The notes below the pieces were generated by a model. The model ran no database searches and was not told the DNA's origin. It was given only the letters and a program-made list of their open reading frames with translations. Both the position numbers and the translations under genes were made by a program. From Microbulbifer agarilyticus (GTDB lineage Bacteria; Pseudomonadota; Gammaproteobacteria; Pseudomonadales; Cellvibrionaceae), in the NCBI RefSeq assembly GCF_020171345.1, contig NZ_JAIUZM010000004.1, positions 248,001-312,000 on the forward strand: a stretch of DNA of 64,000 nt. The letters run 5' to 3'. This document shows positions 48,097-56,911 of this stretch, one piece after another. The first letter of the stretch is position 1. The number at the start of each line of letters is the position of its first letter.

Positions 48097-48762
48097 TTAA
48101 TCTTTGTCGCGCTGGGCGATGGTGGTCAGGGCCCGGTGGTAGATGTCATTGACTTGCTCGGGGCTTTCTATGGTCAGCTGCAGGTCTTTGATCAGCCCGT
48201 TGCTGAGGCGATATACCCAGCCGTGAACCGCGACTTTCTGCCCCCGATCCCAGGCATCCAGAACCGGGGGCGACTGGCACACGTGAATCACTTGCTCCAG
48301 TACATTCAGCTCACACAGTAGATCTCCACGCTGGTGCTGCGGGAACAGCTCGATCAGGGTGTGGTGCTTGTCGCGTACATCCTTGACGTGTCTTAGCCAG
48401 CTTTCGATGAGTCCCATGCGGGTATCTTCCAGCGCGGCATTGACCCCACCACAGCCGTAGTGCCCGACCACGAGGATGTGCTTAACCTGCAAAACTTCCA
48501 CCGCGTACTGCAGTACGGAAAGGCAGTTTAGGTCGGAGGGTGCCACGACGTTGGCCACGTTGCGATGCACAAACAGTTCACCGGGCATCAGTCCAACGAT
48601 CTGATTGGGCGTAACGCGGCTGTCCGCCGAGCCGATCCACAGGTAGTCGGGCGACTGCTGCGCGGAAAGGTCGCGGAAAAAGTCCGGCGCCTGCGTACGG
48701 GTAGTTTCCGACCAGTGGCGATTTTTCTCGATAAGGTCTTGCAGTTCAGGCAAGGCAATCAA
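48097..48762 (-). CDS. Beta-class carbonic anhydrase, first zinc cysteine replaced by serine
   Basis: A 221-residue protein closely matching E. coli Can in overall pattern (LMPGELFVHRNVANVV, HILVVGHYGCGGV, GRKVAVHGWVY-like end). Catalytic zinc ligands in the family are Cys, Asp, His, Cys. Here His101 and Cys104 are in GHYGCGG and Asp47/Arg49 form the ADSR dyad, but the first Cys is Ser45: the motif reads LWIGSADSRV where other members have WIGC. The codon is TCG. Loss of a ligand would weaken or abolish zinc binding, so the enzyme may be altered or inactive. It stands alone on the minus strand. Confidence 0.9.
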   Translation of the reverse strand: MIALPELQDLIEKNRHWSETTRTQAPDFFRDLSAQQSPDYLWIGSADSRVTPNQIVGLMPGELFVHRNVANVVAPSDLNCLSVLQYAVEVLQVKHILVVGHYGCGGVNAALEDTRMGLIESWLRHVKDVRDKHHTLIELFPQHQRGDLLCELNVLEQVIHVCQSPPVLDAWDRGQKVAVHGWVYRLSNGLIKDLQLTIESPEQVNDIYHRALTTIAQRDKD

Positions 48763-48956
48763 TCCGTTGGTTAGCGTCGTTTTGGCAGAATATCCTGTTT
48801 ATGATCACTGGGGAATACGTTGAATTTCCAGCCGCGGATGCATCTATGCCCTCAGCGGCTAGCGGCCGCTTTATGCCTTCTGCTAACCTGCCTGCTTGCG
48901 CTTCAGGCAAAGGCTTTATCCAGCCGCGTATACCGGATCAACAAGGAGACCGAGCC

Positions 48957-49145
48957 ATGGGGCTTCGCAGTGCCAAAATTCGCAGACCACGCCGCTTTAA
49001 CCGACACAATGCAGTGCAGTCGCGGCGCCGAAAGAAAGTGCTTTGGCTCGCGGCCCAGCGGGCACGTATCCGCAATTACCGCCGCTTCTTCGCCGAGCAG
49101 GAGGAGATCGTGATCGAGGCCGAAGCCGGTCAGGTGGATCAGTAA
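48957..49145 (+). CDS. Small, very basic protein of unknown function
   Basis: A 62-residue frame with a strong ribosome site, AAGGAG, eight bases before the ATG. It is rich in Arg (KIRRPRRFNRHN, SRRRKKVLW, RARIRNYRRFF) and ends acidic (EEIVIEAEAG). I do not recognise it. A different frame starting at 48820 overlaps it and begins with a signal-peptide-like stretch but loses character later, so I prefer this one. It may be nucleic-acid or envelope related, which is a guess from charge alone. Confidence 0.5.
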   Translation: MGLRSAKIRRPRRFNRHNAVQSRRRKKVLWLAAQRARIRNYRRFFAEQEEIVIEAEAGQVDQ

Positions 49146-49217
49146 TTTATACGCCCGGAAGCACTCTGTTGAACCGCGTTTAAAAAACAACCATGCGACC
49201 GACTAAGGATGTGAGAA

Positions 49218-49715
49218 TTGGGAAGTTCCGAGAATGATATTGTCACGGTGATCGCCGATTACCGTGACAGCAAACAGGGCGCTGATTTGCTGGCCCTGTT
49301 GAATGAATATGCTCTGGACCCCTGCGGTGGGGGTGAACCACTGCCAGAAATTTGTAACGAGCAGTTGCTGGCGCGTTTGGCCGAGTTTCCCGGAGCCTTT
49401 TCGATTCTGGCTTATCGCGGCGAGCAAGCCGTTGGCTTAACGAATTGTTTTATGGGGTTTTCCACCTTCGCGTGTAAGCCACTGGTGAACATTCACGATG
49501 TGGTGGTGAGTGCGTCGGCACGGGGTGCGGGGATATGCACCAAGATGTTCGAGCATGTGGTGGCAGAGGCCAAGGCGCGGGGGTGTACCAAGATCACCCT
49601 TGAGGTGCTGGAGAAAAACCTGCCGGCGCAGGCGGCGTATCGCAAGTGCGGGTTTAAACCCTATGCCCTGGATGAAGAGTTTGGCCAGGCGGAATTCTGG
49701 CAGCGCTACCTGTAA
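49218..49715 (+). CDS. GNAT-family N-acetyltransferase
   Basis: A 165-residue acetyltransferase with the acetyl-CoA loop motif ARGAGICTKMFEHV and the following VLEKNLPAQAAYRKCGF typical of GNAT motif B. The start is TTG at 49218 with AAGGA (49205-49209) eight bases upstream; no in-frame ATG precedes the conserved fold. The substrate is unknown. Confidence 0.85.
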   Translation: MGSSENDIVTVIADYRDSKQGADLLALLNEYALDPCGGGEPLPEICNEQLLARLAEFPGAFSILAYRGEQAVGLTNCFMGFSTFACKPLVNIHDVVVSASARGAGICTKMFEHVVAEAKARGCTKITLEVLEKNLPAQAAYRKCGFKPYALDEEFGQAEFWQRYL

Positions 49716-49760
49716 CCCGCGATTGGGTCAGTGAGCGCCACCAGATTCACATTGAATTGA

Positions 49761-50606
49761 TCAGCGGTTAAGCAGTCCTTTTACCGCATTCGGCAGGTCG
49801 GCCGGGAAGATAATGTTCTTGGCATTGTCAGAGGTCGACAGCCCTTCCAGCGCGTTGATATAGCGCTCACCCAACAAGTACATTACCGGCATTTCTTTTT
49901 CGCCGATCGCCTGGGTTACCCGCTCAATGGCCTCGCGGCTCGCATCGGCCAGTACTACCTGGGCTTTCGCGTCACGCTTGGAAGCTTCCAGACGGCCATC
50001 GGCCTCCAGGATCGCCGCCTGTTTTTCACCTTCCGCACGGGTTACCGTTGCCCGACGCTGGCGTTCCGCGGCAGCCTGTTCTTCCATTGCCTTCTGCATG
50101 GTCGCAGACGGGTTGATGTCCTGGATTTCTACCGTCTTGAGGTTGATACCCCAGTCGGCAATATCGTCGGAGATGGCCTCTTTCAGCTTCGCCTTGATCA
50201 GGTCGCGGGAGGACAGGGCGGAGTCGAGGGACATTTCACCGACAATGGAACGCAGTGCCGTTTGCACCAGGTTCTGGATCGCGATTTCGTAATCCTCTAC
50301 CCCGTACACCGCCTTCTCCGGGGAGACGATATTGATGTACGCCACGGCGTTGGCAATGATGGTGGCGTTGTCGTGAGTAATCACTTCCTGTGAAGGAATG
50401 TCCAGCACGATGTCTTTGGTGGTTACCTTGTAGGGCACCTGGTCCACGTAGGGAATGATGATATTCATGCCCGGGTTCAAGGTGCTGTGGTATTTACCCA
50501 GGCGCTGCACGATGTGCTTGGAACCCTGTGGCACGATGCGGACGCCCATGCCGATGGTAATAATCACCAGCACAACCAGTGCCAGTACTACGGATAATCC
50601 TTCCAT
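49761..50606 (-). CDS. SPFH/Band 7 membrane protein, QmcA/stomatin type
   Basis: A 281-residue protein with one N-terminal membrane segment (about 4-24) and an SPFH domain (QGSKHIVQRLGKYHSTLNPG onward), then an Ala/Glu/Arg-rich coiled coil (AAAERQRRATVTRAEGEKQA). Such proteins form microdomain scaffolds and often regulate membrane proteases such as FtsH. It pairs with the NfeD-like gene upstream on the same strand, the classic SPFH-NfeD couple. Confidence 0.93.
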   Translation of the reverse strand: MEGLSVVLALVVLVIITIGMGVRIVPQGSKHIVQRLGKYHSTLNPGMNIIIPYVDQVPYKVTTKDIVLDIPSQEVITHDNATIIANAVAYINIVSPEKAVYGVEDYEIAIQNLVQTALRSIVGEMSLDSALSSRDLIKAKLKEAISDDIADWGINLKTVEIQDINPSATMQKAMEEQAAAERQRRATVTRAEGEKQAAILEADGRLEASKRDAKAQVVLADASREAIERVTQAIGEKEMPVMYLLGERYINALEGLSTSDNAKNIIFPADLPNAVKGLLNR

Positions 50607-50661
50607 TTAATTTCCCCAGTTAGGTCTTGTTAGCTTCTTATTTGGTGTTGTGTTTTTGGAC

Positions 50662-51123
50662 TTACAGTGGGCCGACAACCAGCGTGTTGCCGGAAATATT
50701 CAGCACCTTCACCCGTTCGCCCACAGCAATTTCATTGGTGCTCATAAACATCCATTCGTCCTCGCCCAAAATTGGTGCGGGAAAGCGCAGGCGCCCACGG
50801 GGTTTGCCAATATTGGTCTCAATTACCGAGCCCACCTGGCCGGTGAGCGCTTCCAGCGCCATGCCCGAGGTAGTGCGGTCTTTCCAGTTGGGCTTGATGA
50901 ATTTTTGCCAGAGAAATACCAGCGCGATGGATAGTCCTGCCCAGATCACCAGTTGCGCGGTAATTGGCATGCCCACCGCCATCAGCAAAACGCCCATAAA
51001 CAGTGCGGCCAGGCCGAACCAGAAAAGAACAAACCCGGAAACAAAAATTTCCGCGGTAACCAGCAATAAGCCCAGCACCAGCCAGTGCCAGTAGGCGATA
51101 TGTGTATTGAGCCATTCCAGCAT
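50662..51123 (-). CDS. NfeD-like (short type) membrane protein
   Basis: A 153-residue protein with three or so membrane segments (about 8-78) and a C-terminal OB-fold (about 90-153, LTGQVGSVIETNIGKPRG). Of the nearby starts, ATG 51123 (MLEWLN) is chosen because GAGGAG lies nine bases before it; the ATG at 51132 directly abuts that ribosome site. Short NfeD proteins lack the ClpP-like protease domain and act with an SPFH partner, here the next gene. Confidence 0.88.
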   Translation of the reverse strand: MLEWLNTHIAYWHWLVLGLLLVTAEIFVSGFVLFWFGLAALFMGVLLMAVGMPITAQLVIWAGLSIALVFLWQKFIKPNWKDRTTSGMALEALTGQVGSVIETNIGKPRGRLRFPAPILGEDEWMFMSTNEIAVGERVKVLNISGNTLVVGPL

Positions 51124-51405
51124 GATGGCCATCTCCTCGGTAATGCGTGAATTTCCTAACGCCCACAATGTGTGCGCATGCAAGCGGGAGATTATGCCCC
51201 AATCCAATGTGGCGCGCGCACTATTGCTCAAGGTAGCAAATTTTGTGATTACTTTTTCACCATAACTCAGGGCAGTATTTTTCGAATAGCAGCGAAGTCT
51301 GTCGAAAAATGACGAGCGAAAAGTTCGCGAAAACTTCATCAAAGCGCAGCAAAAGTGAGGGGGTGTGCAATACTTTCCGCAGACGACTCCAAGGACGGAC
51401 TCCCG

Positions 51406-52128
51406 ATGCGAATGACCGCTAACCTGGCCCAGGGCCGCTACCAATACAGTTGCGATGGCAGAACCATGCCGGTGCAGGATGACTGGCAATTGGGGCGCGA
51501 TGCGCAGGGCCGCCAATTACTGATCAGCCGCCGTCTGGTGGGCGAGCAGGGCCACGGGATAGAGGTGCGCGCGCTGATGGATGCGGGTCTGGTTACCGAG
51601 TGCCGGGTTACCTGGAAAGACGAGATGGATGAGGTAAATGCTCACTACCGTCTCGTCCCTAGTGATGGCGAGGTTGCCTCTCTTGGCGATCCGATCGAAG
51701 TGGACTGGACCGGCCCTAACGGACCGCAACAGAAGTTGTTGGAAGGCGAGAACCGCCTGTTGTTCCCGCTGATGCGGATCTTTATGGGGCCGCTGCTGTT
51801 GCGCCTGTGCGATATGGAGTTCGGCTGTGAAGTGGTAGCGCCGGACATTGTGGACCCATCGCAGCGGGGCAAATTACTGGCACCCAAGGTAAGCCACCGG
51901 CGCGCGTCGGTTATGCCCGGCGATGCCAACATTCAGGGGGTGCACGATCTCGGCCCGGACGTCACGGTATTCTCCTATCAGGGGGACGAGGCCGAGCGCG
52001 ATGCCCACTGCTTTGTGGATCAGCGCGGACTGCTCGTGGGCTACGACTGGCCCAGTAGTACTGGGCGCCTGTGGCAGGTGCGCTTGCGCGAACTGGAATG
52101 GTCCCCGGAGCTGGAAAGCCTCGTCTGA
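51406..52128 (+). CDS. Conserved-looking hypothetical protein, 240 residues
   Basis: A soluble protein with no signal peptide or membrane segment. AAGGACG lies nine bases before the ATG at 51406. Beta-rich pattern by eye, with alternating hydrophobics (QLLISRRLVG, GIEVRALMDAGLVTECRVTW), an acidic balance and a C-terminal part reading LLVGYDWPSSTGRLWQVRL. Base composition and codon use match its neighbours, so it looks native. I do not recognise a family. It lies between the NfeD gene (divergent) and pldA. Confidence 0.7.
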   Translation: MRMTANLAQGRYQYSCDGRTMPVQDDWQLGRDAQGRQLLISRRLVGEQGHGIEVRALMDAGLVTECRVTWKDEMDEVNAHYRLVPSDGEVASLGDPIEVDWTGPNGPQQKLLEGENRLLFPLMRIFMGPLLLRLCDMEFGCEVVAPDIVDPSQRGKLLAPKVSHRRASVMPGDANIQGVHDLGPDVTVFSYQGDEAERDAHCFVDQRGLLVGYDWPSSTGRLWQVRLRELEWSPELESLV

Positions 52129-52214
52129 GCGGTCAGCAATAGCTGACTCAACAACGAATCTCGGTATCTATTCCGTGTACACTGGCGGCCTTACGGTCTT
52201 CAGGAGTACGTTCC

Positions 52215-53408
52215 TTGCCATTCTCCCGCTATCTTACTTCCCGTCTGCGGATTCGCCGCTTGTGGCCTCTGTTGTGTCTGCCCTTTGCGATTGCCGTTAA
52301 GGCGCAGGAGGCGCCACAGAAAGCTCGGGAGGCTGCAGAAGCGAACACGCTTATCCCTGAAGATGAGCAGACCGCAGCGCCCGCAGAGGGCGGTTTCATC
52401 GCACTGTGGCAGCTGGACGACAGTGGACAAAGTGCGGCCATTCGTCAGGATAACTGCCTGCGCGAGCAGTTAGTCACGGCACCGGCCAACATTACGCTCG
52501 AAGAAATGCGTATTCGCTGTGAGTTGCGGGTGCTGCGCGGTGACGAATATCAGGACGACACGCCCATTTTCGCGACCACGCCGGAAGCCATCGAATCACG
52601 GGATGACCCGCGGGTTAGCCAGCGGGCGCAGGCTATTCGCGACGCGGCAGAAAACCCTTTCACCCTGGCTTCGCATAAAACCAACTACCTGCTGCCCATC
52701 ACCTATAACCCCTCTCCCAATAAGGGGGGGATTGCGGACTACGATCCGGACGGACTGATCGACCTGGACTCCATCGAGATTCAGTTTCAGCTGTCGGTAC
52801 AGGTCCCCGTATGGCGCGGTTTTCTCGGCAAGGCGTCGTTTATGAGCTTCGCCTATACCAACCGTTCATTCTGGCAGGCCTACAACTCCGATGATTCCGC
52901 ACCGTTTCGCGAGACCAATCACGAGCCGGAGTTGATTATGACCTGGCTGAATGACTGGACCCTGTTCGGTATGCAGAACGTGGCGAACCAGCTGGCGATT
53001 AATCACCAGTCCAACGGCCGTAGCGAGCCACTCTCGCGCAGTTGGAATCGCATTTATGCGAACTTTGTCTTTGAAAAGAATGACTACTATCTGGCGTTCA
53101 AGCCCTGGTATCGTATCAAGGAAGACCGGGAAGAAGATGACAACCCCGATCTTGAGCTTTATCTCGGTCACTTTGAGATGACCGGCGGGTTCGAAAAGGG
53201 CGCGCACAATGTGTCGCTGATGCTGCGCAATAACCTGCGGTCCGATAACAAGGGGGCTGCAGAGCTGCGCTGGAGCTTCCCCATGGGCCGCCGGGTACGC
53301 GGCTATGTAAAATACTTCAACGGCTTCGGTGAGAGCCTGATCGACTACGATGAATCTGTACAGACCTTGGGCATCGGTTTTGAACTGGCCCGCAGTACCG
53401 GAACTTGA
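52215..53408 (+). CDS. pldA: Outer-membrane phospholipase A (OMPLA)
   Basis: A 397-residue beta-barrel phospholipase that removes misplaced phospholipids from the outer leaflet. The catalytic triad is preserved with exact spacing: His264 and Ser266 in NHQSNGR and Asn278 in SRSWNR (E. coli His142, Ser144, Asn156). The start is TTG at 52215 with AGGAG eight bases upstream, opening a signal peptide. An extra 100 or so residues between signal peptide and barrel are common in marine relatives. Confidence 0.92.
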   Translation: MPFSRYLTSRLRIRRLWPLLCLPFAIAVKAQEAPQKAREAAEANTLIPEDEQTAAPAEGGFIALWQLDDSGQSAAIRQDNCLREQLVTAPANITLEEMRIRCELRVLRGDEYQDDTPIFATTPEAIESRDDPRVSQRAQAIRDAAENPFTLASHKTNYLLPITYNPSPNKGGIADYDPDGLIDLDSIEIQFQLSVQVPVWRGFLGKASFMSFAYTNRSFWQAYNSDDSAPFRETNHEPELIMTWLNDWTLFGMQNVANQLAINHQSNGRSEPLSRSWNRIYANFVFEKNDYYLAFKPWYRIKEDREEDDNPDLELYLGHFEMTGGFEKGAHNVSLMLRNNLRSDNKGAAELRWSFPMGRRVRGYVKYFNGFGESLIDYDESVQTLGIGFELARSTGT

Positions 53409-53439
53409 TTGAAACGACCTTGCACGGATCGATCCACGG

Positions 53440-53844
53440 ATGGGATTTGACGACACTTACAAGCTGAGCGCCCACGCGGTGATCGCCAATGAGGCCGGTG
53501 AGGTACTCCAGCTGCGCGCTACCTATGCGGATAAAACCTGGGGCTTGCCTGGGGGCGCGCTGGACCTGGGGGAAACCATCCACGAGGCGCTGCGCCGCGA
53601 ATGCCGGGAGGAGCTGGGTCGGGAAGTTGTTATCGATTATCTAAGTGGCGTCTATTATCACCGAGTGTACAATTCCCATGTGTTTATTTTCCGCGCCCAC
53701 CTGAAGGGGCGAGGCGACATTGTCCTGTCGTCGGAGCATTCGGACTTCGACTATTTCAACCTCAAAGACCTGACGCCCGTCCAGCGCGTGCGTGTTCAGC
53801 ACTGTTTGCAATTTAACGGCGAGGTTCAGAGTGCAAAATTCTGA
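53440..53844 (+). CDS. Nudix hydrolase
   Basis: A 134-residue Nudix protein with an intact box: GGALDLGETIHEAL then RRECREELGREV (about residues 32-55). The substrate is unknown; the sequence differs from the MutT at 3690 outside the box. It starts 31 bases after pldA and may be co-transcribed. Confidence 0.88.
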   Translation: MGFDDTYKLSAHAVIANEAGEVLQLRATYADKTWGLPGGALDLGETIHEALRRECREELGREVVIDYLSGVYYHRVYNSHVFIFRAHLKGRGDIVLSSEHSDFDYFNLKDLTPVQRVRVQHCLQFNGEVQSAKF

Positions 53845-53983
53845 AGCTGAGTAGCTAAACCACTTTTGATATCACACTTGTGCGAAATTTTGGTGGTAAT
53901 TGCCAAATATAAATTCGCCGTCAAATTCGCTGTCCGCCTCATTTAGTATCCGCCTTTTATGCTGAACTATAAGAAGAAGTATT

Positions 53984-56011
53984 ATGGGTGTGGAACTGAC
54001 AATGCCTGACCTGGGCAACCTGAGTGAGCGGCGCCAGCCGCTGGAGTGTCGAGTCGCTCTGGTAAGCAATGATCGAGATCTCAGTCACAATTGGGTGAAT
54101 GCCCTGAACACCACTGCCGCCCAGCACGAGAACCCCTTTGGCTTGTGTTTCGAGGCGGTAACGGTTGCTGCAATAGAGTCACGTTTACGCGAAGACGAGC
54201 GCCTGCAGGCGGTCATTATCGACGCCGGTTGTTGCCGCGATGAGCTGAAAAGCGCGGAAACGCTCTCCGATCATATGCACAAGCTGCGTTCCCAGTTGAA
54301 TGTCTTTTTGGTGGCGCAAGATTCCTTCTTGAGCGAGGAAGGCGGGGCGCCGGCATCGGTGCGCAAGCGCTTTGACGAGTTGTTTGACCGGCGCGAAGGC
54401 AACTTCAACCAGATGTTCCGCCTGGTGCAGGCCTTTATCGCTCGCCGAGCCTCCACGCCGTTTGCCGACACCCTGAAAGAGTACGTATTTTCTGCCCGTG
54501 ACGCATGGCATACCCCCGGCCACTCCGGCGGTGACAGCCTGCGCAACAGCCCCTGGGTCGGTGATTTTTACCGTTTTATGGGCGAGCACGTGTTCAACAC
54601 CGACCTGTCGGTATCGGTACAGGTACTCGATAGCCTACTGGAGCCGCACTCGGTTATTCAGGAAGCCCAGGACCTGGCCGCGCAGGTGTTTGGTGCCCGT
54701 CATACCTTCTTCCTCACCAACGGTACTTCCACCGCCAACAAGGTGGTTATCCAGCAGATTCTTGGTGGCGGCGGCAAAATCATTGTGGACCAGGCCTGTC
54801 ACAAGTCCGTGCATCACGCCATTGTGATGAACCGGATCGAACCGGTGTACCTGAAGTCTACCCTGCATCCACAATTTGGAATCTACGGCCCTGTTTGCCG
54901 CAAGGACATCGAGCTGGCGCTGGATGCACACCCGGATGCAGCCTTATTGGTGATTACCTCCTGTACCTACGATGGCCTGCGTTACGATTTGAAGCCGATT
55001 ATCGACTACGCCCACGAGCGTGGCGTCAAGGTGCTGGTTGACGAAGCCTGGTACGCGCACGGTTATTTCCACAACGAATTGCGGCCAACCGCTCTGGAAT
55101 GTGGCGCCGACTATGTGACCCAGAGCTCGCACAAAATGCTGTCTGCGTTTTCGCAGGCCAGCATGGTGCATGTGCAGGACCCGGACTTTGATGAGTTCCG
55201 CTTCCGTGAAAACCTCAATATGTATGCGTCCACCAGCCCGCAATACTCGATGATTGCGAGCCTGGATGTCGCGCGTAAGCAGATGTCGATGGAGGGCTTC
55301 GGGCGTCTGCGCAGCTGCTTGAAAATGGTAGAAACTTTGCGCCGTGAGGTCGACGCCACCGGCGTATTCCGTGCACTGACCTGTGACGATTTGATTCCTG
55401 CGCCTCTGGCCAAGGACAACATCAGCCTGGATCCAACCAAAGTCACCATTGATGTAACCGCCAGTGGTTATTCCGGTAAAGAAATCCAGGTGAAATTGTT
55501 CGACCAGTTTGGTATTCAGGTGGAGAAAACTACTTACAACACGGTGACCGTGCTGGTTACCCTGGGTAGTACCGAGAGTAAATTACTGCGCCTGGTACAC
55601 GCGCTGAAACAGTTGGCAAAACACCCGCGCAAGCGCAGCCATGTGGGTACCGCACGTCAGTTGCCGGAGTTTACTCATCTGAATTGCCTGCCGGCAGACG
55701 CCTACTTTTCTGAAACGGAAGAGTTGCCGCTGATGGACAATGGTGTGGCAGCAGAGAAAAAGCTGGTAGGGCGAACCTGCGCAGACGAGATCGTGCCTTA
55801 TCCGCCGGGTATCCCTGTGCTGGTACCAGGGCAGGAAATTTCCCCCCAGATTGTGCAGTTCTTGCAGCAACTCCTGCAGGGGCAAAATAGCACCGAGATC
55901 CACGGGCTTATCTTCCGCTCCGACGAGCCGATGATCCGAGTGATGAAAGAACCCGTGGCTTCTTCAGGCGAGGGTGCCGCAAAGTCCGGCAAGGCAAAAA
56001 AACGCAAGTAA
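53984..56011 (+). CDS. Orn/Lys/Arg decarboxylase-family PLP enzyme
   Basis: A 675-residue fold-type I decarboxylase. An N-terminal wing (about 1-155) precedes the PLP domain with the motifs TPGHSGGD, FLTNGTSTANK, DEAWYAHGYFH and the PLP lysine Lys384 (QSSHKMLSAFS). A C-terminal domain with KEIQVKLFDQFGIQVEK is complete, and a Lys-rich tail ends the chain. It is shorter than the inducible E. coli enzymes. Family members make polyamine precursors (cadaverine, putrescine or agmatine); the substrate cannot be told here. The next gene is an SDR. Confidence 0.88.
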   Translation: MGVELTMPDLGNLSERRQPLECRVALVSNDRDLSHNWVNALNTTAAQHENPFGLCFEAVTVAAIESRLREDERLQAVIIDAGCCRDELKSAETLSDHMHKLRSQLNVFLVAQDSFLSEEGGAPASVRKRFDELFDRREGNFNQMFRLVQAFIARRASTPFADTLKEYVFSARDAWHTPGHSGGDSLRNSPWVGDFYRFMGEHVFNTDLSVSVQVLDSLLEPHSVIQEAQDLAAQVFGARHTFFLTNGTSTANKVVIQQILGGGGKIIVDQACHKSVHHAIVMNRIEPVYLKSTLHPQFGIYGPVCRKDIELALDAHPDAALLVITSCTYDGLRYDLKPIIDYAHERGVKVLVDEAWYAHGYFHNELRPTALECGADYVTQSSHKMLSAFSQASMVHVQDPDFDEFRFRENLNMYASTSPQYSMIASLDVARKQMSMEGFGRLRSCLKMVETLRREVDATGVFRALTCDDLIPAPLAKDNISLDPTKVTIDVTASGYSGKEIQVKLFDQFGIQVEKTTYNTVTVLVTLGSTESKLLRLVHALKQLAKHPRKRSHVGTARQLPEFTHLNCLPADAYFSETEELPLMDNGVAAEKKLVGRTCADEIVPYPPGIPVLVPGQEISPQIVQFLQQLLQGQNSTEIHGLIFRSDEPMIRVMKEPVASSGEGAAKSGKAKKRK

Positions 56012-56033
56012 GACCTTAGATCTAGATAAGGTC
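56012..56033 (+). promoter_or_regulatory. Hairpin over the ribosome site of the SDR gene
   Basis: GACCTTA (56012-56018) pairs with TAAGGTC (56027-56033) directly after the decarboxylase stop. The right arm contains AAGG, part of the likely ribosome site of the next gene, so the stem could limit its translation. No T run follows. Confidence 0.35.
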
Positions 56034-56045
56034 GAGGCAACAACT

Positions 56046-56801
56046 ATGGCAGGGACGCCAGCGCTCGATACCAGTACTGAATCGCCGCAGTGCATTTTAC
56101 TTGCCGGTGCCCATGGCGGTGTCGGCGCGGCGTTGGCGCAAACCTTGTGCGCGCGTTTCCCGCAGTCCACACTCCTGACTATCAGTCGCCACGACATTCC
56201 CCGTCTTTCGCCCGCCCATCAGCACCTGAAAAGCGAGCTGGAAAATCCGAGTAGCGTCTCTGCTATACAGGACTGGTTACTTCGCGGCCCATTGCCCAAC
56301 TGGGTGGTGAGCTGTTGCGGCACCCTGCACTGGCAAGAGCATCGCCCCGAAAAAAGCCTGCGGGAATGCGACGACCGCGCCATGCTACACAGCTTCTCCA
56401 TCAATGCCCTCACACATCTGCATCTGGCCCAGGCGCTAGACCCGCTCTTAAAACGCCGCTCGCCGCTTACCTGGGCGTCCCTCTCCGCGAAAGTCGGCAG
56501 TATCGAGGATAATCATCTGGGTGGTTGGTACAGCTACCGTATGAGCAAGGCCGCGCTGAATATGCTGATACGCAACCTGTCGATCGAGTGGGGGCGCAAA
56601 GTAGACAGCTGCAAGGTGGTGGCGATTCATCCGGGCACCACCGATACACCGCTGTCCAAACCCTTCCAGGCCAATCTGGCAGAGGGAAAACTCTTCTCCC
56701 CGGAGCTGAGTGCGTCACGGATTGCTGATGTGATTCAGAACCTGGCTGAGGATGATACCGGCAGGCTCCTGTTCTGGGACGGCTCGCCGATTCCCTGGTA
56801 A
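56046..56801 (+). CDS. Short-chain dehydrogenase/reductase, C-factor-like
   Basis: A 251-residue SDR with the nucleotide motif AGAHGGVGAALA and the catalytic SYRMSK (YxxxK) with an upstream Ser in WASLSAKVG. The overall pattern, including WVVSCCGTLHW and KVVAIHPGTTDTPLSKPFQ, is like the CsgA/C-factor group. The ATG at 56046 has AAGG/GAGG upstream; the frame overlaps the decarboxylase further up. The substrate is unknown. Confidence 0.88.
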   Translation: MAGTPALDTSTESPQCILLAGAHGGVGAALAQTLCARFPQSTLLTISRHDIPRLSPAHQHLKSELENPSSVSAIQDWLLRGPLPNWVVSCCGTLHWQEHRPEKSLRECDDRAMLHSFSINALTHLHLAQALDPLLKRRSPLTWASLSAKVGSIEDNHLGGWYSYRMSKAALNMLIRNLSIEWGRKVDSCKVVAIHPGTTDTPLSKPFQANLAEGKLFSPELSASRIADVIQNLAEDDTGRLLFWDGSPIPW

Positions 56802-56911
56802 TACAGGCTCGCTAATTACTATCGCCCAGGCGCGTTTCGAGCCAGATGCGCCAGTTTAAAAATGGATCGTGTGTAGACTACTGCCGTTACCTCGAACGGG
56901 TCGGGCAAAGT

